Source: Fluviicola sp. (GTDB lineage: Bacteria; Bacteroidota; Bacteroidia; Flavobacteriales_D; Crocinitomicaceae). From it: a DNA stretch of 64,000 nt. The translations under genes and the position numbers were made by a program. Below are positions 27,257 through 35,172 of this stretch, piece after piece; the stretch's first letter is position 1; each line of letters starts with the position of its first letter. The stretch covers positions 248,001-312,000 of the forward strand of contig NZ_JAQSWB010000001.1 in the NCBI RefSeq assembly GCF_029266855.1, in the 5' to 3' direction. Under the pieces are notes generated by a model, which saw nothing but the letters and a program-made list of their open reading frames with translations, was not told the origin of the DNA and ran no database searches.

Positions 27257-27330
27257 TAATTATCAATGACCTAATTATAAATTATCAAGTGAATTTTCTT
27301 GATAATTGTGTCATTGCTAATTGATAATTA
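27257..27330. repeat. Long interrupted hairpin with the 17-bp dispersed repeat (copy 2)
   Basis: Three nested inverted pairs share one axis: AATTATCAAG (27280-27289) with CTTGATAATT (27298-27307), CAATGAC (27264-27270) with GTCATTG (27310-27316), and TAATTAT (27257-27263) with ATAATTA (27324-27330). The 17-bp repeat seen at 9648-9664 forms part of the right arm (27313-27329). It fills the gap between the methyltransferase start and the pRiA4b-like stop. Confidence 0.65.
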
Positions 27331-27870
27331 ATATTCGTATTCTTCGTAGCCCGATAAATCGTCTTCATCATAACCGTCTCCGAAATCTTCATCGAATTCA
27401 TTCAGGTCCTCATCCTCTTCATCTCCGTAAAAGGCATCATCCTGGATCATTTTGGAGTCTTCCGGGGGAGCTGTTCCAACTGCGAGAGCAATTTTGGGTT
27501 TGTCCAGTGTTTCGTCTGTCCGTTCCTGTAATTCGATCAGGAAAATCCACATTCTCAGGAAGTCATAAACCAGAATAATCTTTTGATCCGGAGCTTCCAT
27601 GAAATCGTTCAGCTTTGCTTCCGACATGACACTTGTTATTTCCTGATCTTCATCGGAATAACTCATATCCATAAGACTGATCTCGTGACCTTTGTCCCAT
27701 TCATCATTCGACATGAAAAATGAGCCTATTTCTTTTCCTTCGAAATTAAAGGAATTCAATATTGCACGATAGAACGACTCAAAGTTGTCATCTTCATTAA
27801 TAAGAATGTCTCTAAAGATTTCCTTGTCTTTTTCAGAATCTAATAACACGCGAAATTTAAGCGCTCCCAT
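27328..27870 (-). CDS. pRiA4b ORF-3-like protein with acidic C-terminal tail
   Basis: 180 residues. The first ~140 (LKFRVLLDSEKDKEIFRDILINEDDNFESFYRAILNSFNFEG..., KIILVYDFLRMWIFLIELQE) match the plasmid pRiA4b ORF-3-like family (PF07929), a beta-alpha fold often seen in mobile elements but widespread on Bacteroidota chromosomes. The last ~40 residues are a strongly acidic, aromatic tail rich in D and E ending EEYEY. No signal peptide. Function unknown; family assignment from memory of the motif pattern. A TATCTTTG box lies 13 bases before the ATG. Confidence 0.82.
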   Translation of the reverse strand: MGALKFRVLLDSEKDKEIFRDILINEDDNFESFYRAILNSFNFEGKEIGSFFMSNDEWDKGHEISLMDMSYSDEDQEITSVMSEAKLNDFMEAPDQKIILVYDFLRMWIFLIELQERTDETLDKPKIALAVGTAPPEDSKMIQDDAFYGDEEDEDLNEFDEDFGDGYDEDDLSGYEEYEY

Positions 27871-27883
27871 GCAGTTTTTTTTA

Positions 27884-27891
27884 CAAAGATA
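27884..27891 (-). promoter_or_regulatory. -7 element (TATCTTTG) of the pRiA4b-like gene
   Basis: Minus-strand TATCTTTG matches TAnnTTTG, 13 bases before the ATG at 27870. No TTG was found at 17-23 bases upstream. Confidence 0.45.
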
Positions 27892-27952
27892 AGTTTAATG
27901 CAGAATTTAGAATGCAGAATTAAGAGGAGAATTACCACTTATTCTTAATTTG

Positions 27953-29377
27953 TCATTCTGCATTCGTTTTCAGTCCAAGTTCTTCTCCTATTTCCAGCAT
28001 CAATTTCTTTGCCGTTTCAAAGTCATTTGGTATTTCACCTTCCAAAATCGCTTCTTTTATCCGGGTTTTTATGACGCCTATTTCACCTGAAGGGCCAATA
28101 TTGAAGGTAGACATGATCAATTCCCCTGAGATCGGCGGCTGAAAATTTCTGACATGATCTTTTTCTTCAACAGCCTTTAATTTCTCGATAACCAACTCAA
28201 AGTTTTTCTTGTATTTTTTTACTTTGAATTCATTTTTGGAAGTGATATCGGCATTGCATAAAGTCATCAAATCATCAATATCGTCACCGGCTTCGAAAAG
28301 CAGTCGTCTGATTGCCGAATCTGTTACGTTGCTTTTTACAAGAGAAATTGGTCTCAAGTGCAATCGAACCATTTTTTGCACGTATTTCATTTTCGCATCC
28401 AGAGGAAGTCTTAGCCGCGAGAATATTTTAGGGACCATTCTCGCACCCAATTCTTCATGCCCATGAAATGTCCAGCCAACCTGCGGATCAAATCGTTTCG
28501 TCGGAGGTTTGGCTATATCGTGCAGAATGGCGCTCCATCTTAACCACAAATCATCCGAGTTAAGTGCAACGTTGTCCAATACTTCCAGTGTATGATAGAA
28601 GTTGTCTTTATGGCTTTTTCCGTCTCTTGTTTCCACACCATGAAGTGCTATCATTTCCGGGAAAAACTGGTGAAGAAGTTTTGTGGAATTTAATAGTTCG
28701 AATCCACGAGAAGGTTTTTCGGCCAGGATAATTTTGTTCAGTTCATCTACAATCCGCTCTTTTGAAATAATTTCCAGTCTTCCGGCATTCTCCAGAATGG
28801 ATTTTAAACTGCTTATTTCAATTTGAAAATCGAGTTGGGTAGCAAAACGGATAGCTCGCATCATTCTCAAAGGATCGTCCGAATAAGTCGTTCCCGGATC
28901 CAAAGGCGTTCGAAGAATGCCTTTCTCCAGGTCTGCAAGTCCATTGAAGGGATCAATCAGGTTACCAAACGTGTCCGATCGCAGGTCCAAAGCGAGTGCA
29001 TTAATAGTGAAATCTCTTCTTTTCTGATCGTCGCTTAATGTTCCATCTTCTACAATGGGTTTCCGGGAATCTCTTTGATAGGATTCTTTTCGTGCACCCA
29101 CAAATTCCACATCCAGGTCTTTGTAATTGAATTGTGCAGTACCGAAATTCTTAAACAGATTTACACGTTTCACCCGCAGTTTATCTCCTGCAGCCTGGGC
29201 CAATTCCATCCCGTTTCCAATAACGACGATGTCAATGTCCTTGGAGGGTCGTTCAAGCAGGAGATCGCGCACAAATCCACCAATTACATAAGCTTCCAAT
29301 CCTTTTTCGGAAATGATTTGGGAAACAACCTTAAAAACAGGGTGTTTGAGTTTATGTGCGAAATTTTCTGTTTGCAT
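27953..29377 (-). CDS. cca: CCA tRNA nucleotidyltransferase with HD domain
   Basis: Adds or repairs the 3'-CCA end of tRNAs. It has 474 residues. The class II nucleotidyltransferase head begins with GGFVRDLLLERPSKDIDIV (metal-binding D47 and D49); the R-rich DFTINAL and RMMRAIRFATQL motifs follow, and a C-terminal HD-type domain contains SAILHDIAKPPTKR. The HD domain gives the bacterial bifunctional form a phosphohydrolase activity in some species. It lies 30 bases after tsaC, so both tRNA-maturation genes are probably cotranscribed; an additional TAACTTTG box 7 bases before the ATG may give a second start. Confidence 0.95.
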   Translation of the reverse strand: MQTENFAHKLKHPVFKVVSQIISEKGLEAYVIGGFVRDLLLERPSKDIDIVVIGNGMELAQAAGDKLRVKRVNLFKNFGTAQFNYKDLDVEFVGARKESYQRDSRKPIVEDGTLSDDQKRRDFTINALALDLRSDTFGNLIDPFNGLADLEKGILRTPLDPGTTYSDDPLRMMRAIRFATQLDFQIEISSLKSILENAGRLEIISKERIVDELNKIILAEKPSRGFELLNSTKLLHQFFPEMIALHGVETRDGKSHKDNFYHTLEVLDNVALNSDDLWLRWSAILHDIAKPPTKRFDPQVGWTFHGHEELGARMVPKIFSRLRLPLDAKMKYVQKMVRLHLRPISLVKSNVTDSAIRRLLFEAGDDIDDLMTLCNADITSKNEFKVKKYKKNFELVIEKLKAVEEKDHVRNFQPPISGELIMSTFNIGPSGEIGVIKTRIKEAILEGEIPNDFETAKKLMLEIGEELGLKTNAE

Positions 29378-29384
29378 GCGGGTG

Positions 29385-29392
29385 CAAAGTTA
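29385..29392 (-). promoter_or_regulatory. -7-like element (TAACTTTG) just before cca
   Basis: Minus-strand TAACTTTG fits TAnnTTTG and ends seven bases before the cca start codon. It may be an internal promoter giving a nearly leaderless cca transcript. No TTG at the usual distance. Confidence 0.4.
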
Positions 29393-29407
29393 CTGAATTT
29401 CGAATAA

Positions 29408-29965
29408 TCAGCTTCTGATAACTTGTATCGAACTGTCTAATCCGATTTTTATGATCTGCGAAGGAGCGGTAAGTTGCTCATTGAGCCTTGCTTCAACAAT
29501 CGCGTCTACCTGTGTTTTAATTTTAGGATCAATACTGCTGAAACTGGTCGGAAAGGGCGAGCCTGAGATATTTGCGGATGTAGAAACGATGGGTTTCCGA
29601 ATACTTCGGATCAATGAGAGGCAAATAGGATCTTTTGTTAATCGAATCCCGACAGAGCCATCCTGGGCAATTACACTCGGGGCCAATCCTTGTGCATTCG
29701 GGTAAATAATCGTCAGGGGTTTATCCGACAAATCGACCAAATCATAGCAAACTTCCGGAAATTCCGGAATGTATTTTTCGATCATTTGAAAGCTATCCAC
29801 TAAGAGTATAAAGCTTTTGTTTTCGGGCCTTTCTTTGATTTTTAAGATTCGCTGACAAGCTTCTTCATTCGTAGCATCGCAGCCAAGACCCCAAATCGTA
29901 TCTGAAGGATAAAGAATTGTTTTTCCGGTTTTGAGGGCTTCAATGACTTTTGGATCTAATAACAT
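29408..29965 (-). CDS. tsaC: L-threonylcarbamoyladenylate synthase (TsaC/YrdC type)
   Basis: Makes threonylcarbamoyl-AMP from threonine, bicarbonate and ATP for t6A37 modification of tRNAs. The 185 residues correspond to the catalytic YrdC domain only, without the extra Sua5 domain. Motifs: KTILYPSDTIWGLGCDATNEEA at the N-terminus, ILKIKERPENKSFILLV (KxR...SxN-type nucleotide-binding loop) and KPIVSTSANISGSPFP (STSAN). It precedes cca and follows a small HTH gene on the same strand, all with gaps of 21-30 bases. Confidence 0.94.
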   Translation of the reverse strand: MLLDPKVIEALKTGKTILYPSDTIWGLGCDATNEEACQRILKIKERPENKSFILLVDSFQMIEKYIPEFPEVCYDLVDLSDKPLTIIYPNAQGLAPSVIAQDGSVGIRLTKDPICLSLIRSIRKPIVSTSANISGSPFPTSFSSIDPKIKTQVDAIVEARLNEQLTAPSQIIKIGLDSSIQVIRS

Positions 29966-29981
29966 GCGGCAAATTAAAGCG

Positions 29982-29989
29982 CAAAGTTA
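29982..29989 (-). promoter_or_regulatory. -7-like element (TAACTTTG) upstream of tsaC
   Basis: Minus-strand TAACTTTG fits TAnnTTTG, 16 bases before the tsaC ATG and overlapping the end of the HTH gene. Possible internal promoter; unsupported by a -33 element. Confidence 0.3.
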
Positions 29990-30325
29990 CTTTAATACAC
30001 TTAAATGAAAAGCATCTTTTACGTCAAAGCTGAAAAGTGAAACTAACTGGTTGTATTTTTCAATTTGTGATTCGGTTATGGATGCAATTGTTCCTTCTTG
30101 TCCGGATTGAATAGTAATTATATCGGCTTGCCAGAGTTTTACTAAATGATCGTGGATAGTTGACCGAGTCATTCCAAAATACATAGAGAATCCCTGGTTG
30201 TTTAATTTCTTGTTTTCAATAAGCAGTTCAATCATTTGGACACGACATGGGTGTGCGATTGCCCTTCCCAGTAGGGAAATTGAGATGACTTGTGGAGAGT
30301 AGTTGAAGTATTTAATTGCTCCCAT
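29987..30325 (-). CDS. Small winged-helix (ArsR-like) DNA-binding protein
   Basis: 112 residues. ISLLGRAIAHPCRVQMIELLIENKKLNNQGFSMYFGMTRSTIHDHLVKLWQADIITIQSGQEGT reads as an ArsR-type winged helix: helix bundle, recognition helix (TRSTIHDHLVKLWQADII) and beta-wing. One cysteine in HPCRVQ; no ArsR metal-binding CVC pair, so metal sensing is not supported. It leads the tsaC-cca unit and is divergent from the OmpR-type response regulator across 227 bases that carry copy B of the 43-bp repeat. Target unknown. Confidence 0.8.
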   Translation of the reverse strand: MGAIKYFNYSPQVISISLLGRAIAHPCRVQMIELLIENKKLNNQGFSMYFGMTRSTIHDHLVKLWQADIITIQSGQEGTIASITESQIEKYNQLVSLFSFDVKDAFHLSVLK

Positions 30326-30420
30326 ATGTAATTAGTATTTAAAAGGTTAAAAAATATTTGTTCTATTTTAAGTTAGTGGAAAAGGTCATTGATTCCAAAT
30401 TTTTTCAAAGGAATTTTACG

Positions 30421-30463
30421 ATTTTGGGATTTTGGAAAAACCCAATGTCCCAATATTGGGACA
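30421..30463. repeat. Copy B of the 43-bp dispersed palindromic repeat
   Basis: Matches 17729-17771 at 40 of 43 positions. This copy contains a perfect 18-bp palindrome TGTCCCAATATTGGGACA (30446-30463). It is located between the divergent HTH and response-regulator genes, so it could act as an operator here, unlike copy A which sits behind convergent genes. Confidence 0.8.
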
Positions 30464-30552
30464 GTGCTGATAATTAGATAGTTACCTCTTTTGTTATCCC
30501 CTCCTGTATCAACGTCTATTTTTTCTTAATTTTATAACTCAATCAAATTTCC

Positions 30553-31236
30553 GTGAAAAAAATATTGATTATAGAAGATGATCCGCAAATCAGTTCGCTG
30601 GTTCAAAAAGGATTATCGGAAGAAAATTTCGAAACCAAAATCGCAAACAACGGACTGAAGGGTTTGGATGAGTTCCACTTTTGGAATCCGGACCTCATTA
30701 TCCTGGACATTATGCTTCCGGGGCTTAACGGACTCCAGGTTTGTTCAAAAATCAGAGAAACAAGCCAGATACCGATTCTCATGCTAACAGCATTGGGAAC
30801 TCCGGAAAATGTAGCTCTCGGACTCGATTCGGGTGCAGATGATTATTTGCCGAAACCATTTAAGTTTATTGAATTGAATGCGCGTGTTCGCTCGTTGCTC
30901 AGAAGAATTGAAAACCAAGCTTCAAATGGAAGCACACTCTTTCAGTTTGATGATCTGGTAATTGATGACGACCGGAAAACAGTTACCAGAAACGGGAATC
31001 CGATAAGTCTCACTTCAACGGAATACAGGTTGTTATTGCTCTTTGTGATGAACCCAAGAAAAGTATTGTCGCGGATGGATATCCTGGAAGATGTCTGGGG
31101 AGTTGATTTTGAATCGGGAACAAACGTAGTAGATGTTTATGTGAATTATCTGCGCAAAAAGCTGATGCAATTCGGAGGGTCAAAACTGATTCATACAGTG
31201 ATCGGTATGGGGTATGTAATACGTGAAGAAGAATGA
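30553..31236 (+). CDS. OmpR/PhoB-family response regulator
   Basis: 227-residue transcriptional regulator of a two-component system. Receiver domain: acidic pocket IEDD near residue 8-11, phospho-acceptor D52 in IILDIMLPGLNG, conserved LMLTALG and K in LPKPF. C-terminal winged helix: LTSTEYRLLLLFVMNPRKVLSRMDILEDVWG and VDVYVNYLRKKL. The start codon is GTG (30553); no other start preserves the first beta strand MKKILIIED. The kinase gene follows with an ATGA overlap, so the two are coupled. Regulon unknown. Confidence 0.94.
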   Translation: MKKILIIEDDPQISSLVQKGLSEENFETKIANNGLKGLDEFHFWNPDLIILDIMLPGLNGLQVCSKIRETSQIPILMLTALGTPENVALGLDSGADDYLPKPFKFIELNARVRSLLRRIENQASNGSTLFQFDDLVIDDDRKTVTRNGNPISLTSTEYRLLLLFVMNPRKVLSRMDILEDVWGVDFESGTNVVDVYVNYLRKKLMQFGGSKLIHTVIGMGYVIREEE

Positions 31237-32600
31237 AAATCCGTGTTCGAATCATCTGGTTACTGAGCAGTACGTTTGCAAGTTTGGTATTGTTATTCAG
31301 TGCTTTTGTTTACATACTATCTTCCAATTACATTTTCAATGATTTTTATGACCGACTGAAAACGCGGACCAGCACAACTATTCGAATCGAGCTGGATCAC
31401 CGTGGAGACAAAGAATTTGTGAAGCAGTTCAAACAAGAATACCTGGAGAAATTACCTCTGGAAAAAAGTGTTATCGTTGAACTGAATAAGCAGGGAAAAC
31501 CCATTATACAGAATAAGGCGACAAAAGAAGAAGCAAACTTTATCCGGAAAGTTGTTCGCAACAAAAGTGCCCAGGAAAGAAAGGGGAATCTCTTAAAATA
31601 CGGAACCCTATATGTTTCAAAGAAAGGAAAGCGTTATGTCGTTTATACTTCTGCACGTAATATGTATTACGCGAAGTATAAAAATTATCTCGGTGGCCTA
31701 CTGATCTCAATGTTTTTCTCCGCTGTATTTTTAATAGTGATGGTTTCTTTATGGCTTTCCAAAAGATTAATTAAACCAATTAGTGATTTGAGTTCAAGTA
31801 TCCATAAGATCGGGACTGAGAATCTGCATTTCAGGATTGAAAACAAACAGGAAAGCGATGAGTTGGGAGAACTTATCAGGACAATGAACAATATGCTTGA
31901 CCGTCTGGAAACCAGTTTTGAAACCCAGAACAACTTCATAAGTAATGCTTCACACGAATTAAATACCCCGCTCACGAGTATTATCGGACAAGCCGACCTG
32001 ATGTTAAGCAAGGAAAGGAGTGTAGAAGATTACAAAACTGCATTGAACCACATTCTGGAACAGGCTGAAAAACTGAACAAGAAGACAAAAGCACTTTTAT
32101 TCCTGGCTCAAACCGGATTTGATGGGAAAAAGATGACAATTGAAAAACTGCGCATGGATGAACTCATTTTTGAAACGATGGAAACCGTTAATCGAATCAT
32201 TCCGGGTAACAAGATTCGCTTCGATTTTGAGAGTCTTCCGGAAAACCTCGATGCCCTGGAAATAAAAGGAAACTCACAATTACTCCAATTGGCCTTATCG
32301 AATGTGCTCTTAAATGCAACTAAGTATTCGGATAACCAGGTGGTTCGGATTTATTTAACCCATACAAAAGAAGCCATTTCTGTTCATGTTCAGGATGATG
32401 GAATCGGGATTCCTCCTCAGGATCTCGGTCATATCTACGATCCGTTTTTCAGGGCTTCGAATACAACTTCGTTTGAAGGTTACGGAATCGGTTTGCCGCT
32501 TACAAGAAATATCATGCGTCAGCATAAAGGTAAAATCATTGTTCATTCGGAAGAAGGAAAAGGAACTTTGGTAAGCCTGGTGATTCCTTATAAATCCTAA
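31233..32600 (+). CDS. Two-component sensor histidine kinase
   Basis: 455-residue inner-membrane kinase paired with the preceding response regulator. TM1 (~7-29), periplasmic sensor (~30-148, basic), TM2 (~150-175), HAMP linker (LIKPISDLSSSIHKIGTENLHFRIE), HisKA with H241 in NASHELNTPLTS, and HATPase with N box (LALSNVLLNATKYS), G1 (DDGIGIPPQDL) and G2 (GYGIGLPLTRNI). The overall layout resembles CusS/ArlS-type kinases. The sensor region shows no recognised ligand-binding motif. Confidence 0.94.
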   Translation: MKIRVRIIWLLSSTFASLVLLFSAFVYILSSNYIFNDFYDRLKTRTSTTIRIELDHRGDKEFVKQFKQEYLEKLPLEKSVIVELNKQGKPIIQNKATKEEANFIRKVVRNKSAQERKGNLLKYGTLYVSKKGKRYVVYTSARNMYYAKYKNYLGGLLISMFFSAVFLIVMVSLWLSKRLIKPISDLSSSIHKIGTENLHFRIENKQESDELGELIRTMNNMLDRLETSFETQNNFISNASHELNTPLTSIIGQADLMLSKERSVEDYKTALNHILEQAEKLNKKTKALLFLAQTGFDGKKMTIEKLRMDELIFETMETVNRIIPGNKIRFDFESLPENLDALEIKGNSQLLQLALSNVLLNATKYSDNQVVRIYLTHTKEAISVHVQDDGIGIPPQDLGHIYDPFFRASNTTSFEGYGIGLPLTRNIMRQHKGKIIVHSEEGKGTLVSLVIPYKS

Positions 32601-32669
32601 AGAAAAGTTAAAATTGAAATTCTAATCCGGTTTTAATCCTGCTCTTATCTCATCCTTATACTCCCAATC

Positions 32670-32677
32670 TAATTTTG
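32670..32677 (+). promoter_or_regulatory. -7 element (TAATTTTG) before the 32694 gene unit
   Basis: TAATTTTG fits TAnnTTTG, 16 bases before the ATG at 32694. No clear TTG at 17-23 bases upstream. It suggests that the three-gene unit after the two-component system has its own promoter. Confidence 0.45.
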
Positions 32678-32693
32678 TTTAAAACAAACAGAT

Positions 32694-33176
32694 ATGGGAG
32701 CAACAATTCTAATACCGACAGACTTTAAAGTTTCATCCCTGGAACCACTTAAAGCACTTCTTCAGTTTCAAAACGAAGATTCCACCAATGTGCTTTTGGT
32801 ACATGGGATTTATTTATCCAATTCAATTTCGGATTTGCTCTTTTTTGATCAGAGCGATTTGAAAATTGAAATGGCAGGAAAACAGTTCCTGCGTAAATTG
32901 TATGACCTGGAAAAGGATTTGGGTCCGAAGGTGTCATCCATCCAAATTGCTTTTTTCAGTGGTTTTACTCAAAGCTCCTTTGAACACTTTGCCGAAAACC
33001 ATCAGGTAGACAGAATTATTATCCCATATGAATTGGATTTTGATTGGTCACACAAGAAAAGCATGAACATCCTGCCTTTTTTAAATAAATCAAAAATTAA
33101 GAAGCAGCTTGTTGCATGGGACAACAATCAGTATTCCAATGAGTCAAATCAAACCTATGTTACAGCATTAGTATGA
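32694..33176 (+). CDS. Universal-stress-protein-like cytoplasmic protein
   Basis: 160 residues with the alternating pattern of a Rossmann-like USP fold: ATILIPTDFKVSSLEPLKALLQF at the N-terminus, VLLVHGIYLS (strand 2), a central helix with KQFLRKLYDLEKDL, SIQIAFFSGFTQSSFEHFAEN and RIIIPYELDFDW. The typical USP ATP-binding GxxGx9G(S/T) is not present, so nucleotide binding is doubtful. It overlaps the next gene by ATGA (33173). Function unknown; the location after a two-component system suggests a regulated stress role, which is inference. Confidence 0.72.
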   Translation: MGATILIPTDFKVSSLEPLKALLQFQNEDSTNVLLVHGIYLSNSISDLLFFDQSDLKIEMAGKQFLRKLYDLEKDLGPKVSSIQIAFFSGFTQSSFEHFAENHQVDRIIIPYELDFDWSHKKSMNILPFLNKSKIKKQLVAWDNNQYSNESNQTYVTALV

Positions 33177-33634
33177 AAGGGAAATTGGTCATATCAGCTT
33201 GTCTTGCAGTACTCACTTTGAGTTCATTCGGATACTATGTTTTCAGCCATTCGTCTTATCCTGAAACTGCCATAATAGGAGAGTGGAAGGAGGTTTCATG
33301 GGTTTACGACAGAAACAATGCAGATGAAAAAGTGAAGCAGGAAATCGGAACGGACGAACGGATTGATATCGCCAATCATTTGGTTATTCATGAATTTGAA
33401 AACTGGATTTTCATGAAAGATTACAGGATCAAACTTCATGAACAAAACGGGAAAGAACATCTGGCTAAATGGCACTTAAAAGGCCGGGGGCGAATTCTGA
33501 CTTTACTCAACGATGATGGTTCAACGGAAGTTTACTCAATTGAATCATTGAAGGATAATGAGCTTGTTCTTCATTTTGAAACAGATGTTCACGCTCGGGG
33601 AATTGTAAAAATAACACTGAAAAAATTAAACTAA
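33173..33634 (+). CDS. Exported or membrane-anchored lipocalin-like protein, unknown function
   Basis: 153 residues with an N-terminal hydrophobic segment (VISACLAVLTLSSFGYYVFS) acting as a signal anchor or signal peptide. The rest is beta-rich: IIGEWKEVSWVYDR, HLVIHEFENWIFMKDYRIKLHEQNG, AKWHLKGRGRILTLLND, NELVLHFETDVHARGIVKITLKK, the G-x-W start and strand spacing of small lipocalin-like domains. Coupled by an ATGA overlap to the preceding gene and 1 base before the DUF1275 gene. No specific family recognised. Confidence 0.72.
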   Translation: MKGKLVISACLAVLTLSSFGYYVFSHSSYPETAIIGEWKEVSWVYDRNNADEKVKQEIGTDERIDIANHLVIHEFENWIFMKDYRIKLHEQNGKEHLAKWHLKGRGRILTLLNDDGSTEVYSIESLKDNELVLHFETDVHARGIVKITLKKLN

Positions 33635-33635
33635 G

Positions 33636-34454
33636 ATGTTACGTAGATTTAGTAATAGTAGAACGTTTCTGGATAACCTGAGATTAGGGGTGTTCACAGC
33701 ACTTATTGCCGGAATGGTCAATGTTGCGTCACTGGTATTGTTTTATTCCTTTACCTCGAACCTAACAGGACATTTTGCTATTTTGTCCCAGGAAATTGCC
33801 GATGGTAAGTGGTTTCAAATGCTGGTGGTTTTATTTTGGATCATCTTATTCTTTTCGGGAAGTTTTTTGTCGAATAACCTGATCATCAACAGCACAAAGA
33901 AAAATGCCTTCATATCTCACAGTATTCCAATGGTACTTGAAATCGGGTGTTTTGTTTTTGTTGGAATTTACGGTCAGTTCTTTTACACGGAAACACTTAC
34001 CCAAACTGAGATTTTGGTTTCTGTACTGCTGTTCTCCATGGGACTTCAGAACGGATTAACAGCCAGTATTTCGAACTTTCAGATAAAAACAACACATTTA
34101 ACGGGTTTAACAACCGACTTGGCTATTCATTTGTCAATGCTTACAAAGAAAGAGTACCGGATGAATCCGCAGGTTGTGGAGAAAACAAAGTTGATGGCTG
34201 CAATTATGGGAGCATATGTACTTGGAGGAACTTTTTCAGGGATGATTATTCATTATGTCCAGTTCCAGGTCTTCTACTTTATTTCCGTAGCGATGCTGGG
34301 AGTACTGACTTATGATTTTGTCAAAACGTACGTTCCGTTTTTCGTAAACAAAAAGAAGCACGATACTGCGATTCAATTGAATATCGATAAAATTCAGGAT
34401 AGCATCAAGAATACTGCTATGCAGAAGAACAGGGTTTTATCGGAAAGCAAATAG
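33636..34454 (+). CDS. YoaK/DUF1275-family membrane protein
   Basis: 272 residues with six likely membrane helices. The family is recognised from GVFTALIAGMVNVASLVLFYSFTSNLTGHFAILSQEI (GxxDAxxF-TG-type N-terminal motif) and LFSMGLQNGLTASISNFQIKTTHLTGLTTDLAIHL (QN...TTHLTG...D motif). The C-terminal ~45 residues are hydrophilic and basic. Members are putative transporters of unknown substrate. It is the last gene of the unit 32694-34454; its stop codon directly abuts the trmD stop codon of the opposite strand, with zero bases between. Confidence 0.88.
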   Translation: MLRRFSNSRTFLDNLRLGVFTALIAGMVNVASLVLFYSFTSNLTGHFAILSQEIADGKWFQMLVVLFWIILFFSGSFLSNNLIINSTKKNAFISHSIPMVLEIGCFVFVGIYGQFFYTETLTQTEILVSVLLFSMGLQNGLTASISNFQIKTTHLTGLTTDLAIHLSMLTKKEYRMNPQVVEKTKLMAAIMGAYVLGGTFSGMIIHYVQFQVFYFISVAMLGVLTYDFVKTYVPFFVNKKKHDTAIQLNIDKIQDSIKNTAMQKNRVLSESK

Positions 34455-35147
34455 TTATTCTTCGCCGGTAAATTTCTTGTACAGGTCGGGTCTCCTGCTT
34501 TTTGTCCGGTCAATAGCCTGCTGTTCTCTCCATTGCTCAATTTTCCCAAAGTCCCCGGATAATAAAACGTCGGGGACTTTCCATCCATTAAATTCCGGCG
34601 GACGGGTATAAACAGGCGGAGAGAGCAAATCATCCTGGAAACTATCTGTTAATGCAGAAGTTTCATCGTTCATCACTCCGGGAATCAATCTTCCGATACT
34701 ATCCACCACAACTGCTGCAGCTAATTCACCGCCTGTAAGAACATATGATCCGATGGAAATTTCCTTTGTAATATAATGTTCACGGATGCGTTCATCCACT
34801 CCTTTATAATGACCGCAAAGGATCATGATGTTCTCTTTTAAACTCCAGGAATTACTGTGTCGCTGTTCCAATAATTCTCCGTCAGGAGTCATGTAGATGA
34901 TTTCATCGTAATTGCGCTCGGATTTCAGTTTCTCGATCAATGTTGCGATCGGCTCGATTGACATGACCATCCCGGCCCCACCACCGTACTGATAGTCGTC
35001 AACATTCTTGTGCTTGTCTGTCGAATAATCACGGATATTGTGAATATGAATTTCCAAAAGTCCGCGCTCTTGTGCACGTTTCATCATTGAAACATTGAAA
35101 GGACCTTCCAAAAGTTCCGGAAGTATGGTGAGAATATCAAAACGCAT
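34455..35147 (-). CDS. trmD: tRNA (guanine-N1)-methyltransferase
   Basis: Methylates G37 at N1 in tRNAs that read CNN codons, preventing frameshifts. The 230-residue length is normal. SPOUT trefoil-knot motifs: [13 protein letters not shown] (residues 50-62), [14 protein letters not shown] and [28 protein letters not shown]. The C-terminal [28 protein letters not shown] is the G37-binding domain. Here trmD is not in the usual rpsP-rimM-trmD-rplS operon; it follows a TPR gene and a GNAT. A TAACTTTG box ends four bases before the start codon, suggesting an independent leaderless transcript. Confidence 0.97.
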   Translation of the reverse strand: MRFDILTILPELLEGPFNVSMMKRAQERGLLEIHIHNIRDYSTDKHKNVDDYQYGGGAGMVMSIEPIATLIEKLKSERNYDEIIYMTPDGELLEQRHSNSWSLKENIMILCGHYKGVDERIREHYITKEISIGSYVLTGGELAAAVVVDSIGRLIPGVMNDETSALTDSFQDDLLSPPVYTRPPEFNGWKVPDVLLSGDFGKIEQWREQQAIDRTKSRRPDLYKKFTGEE

Positions 35148-35151
35148 AAAA

Positions 35152-35159
35152 CAAAGTTA
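35152..35159 (-). promoter_or_regulatory. -7 element (TAACTTTG) four bases before the trmD start codon
   Basis: Minus-strand TAACTTTG fits TAnnTTTG, separated from the ATG only by TTTT. A TTG lies 16 bases upstream of the element, one short of the usual minimum. Confidence 0.55.
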
Positions 35160-35172
35160 GTCAAATTCCTAC

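Noticed and set aside
27328-27870. The pRiA4b ORF-3-like gene considered as a mark of a mobile element or plasmid integration.
   Set aside because: There is no transposase, integrase, inverted repeat or composition change around it, and the family is common on Bacteroidota chromosomes.
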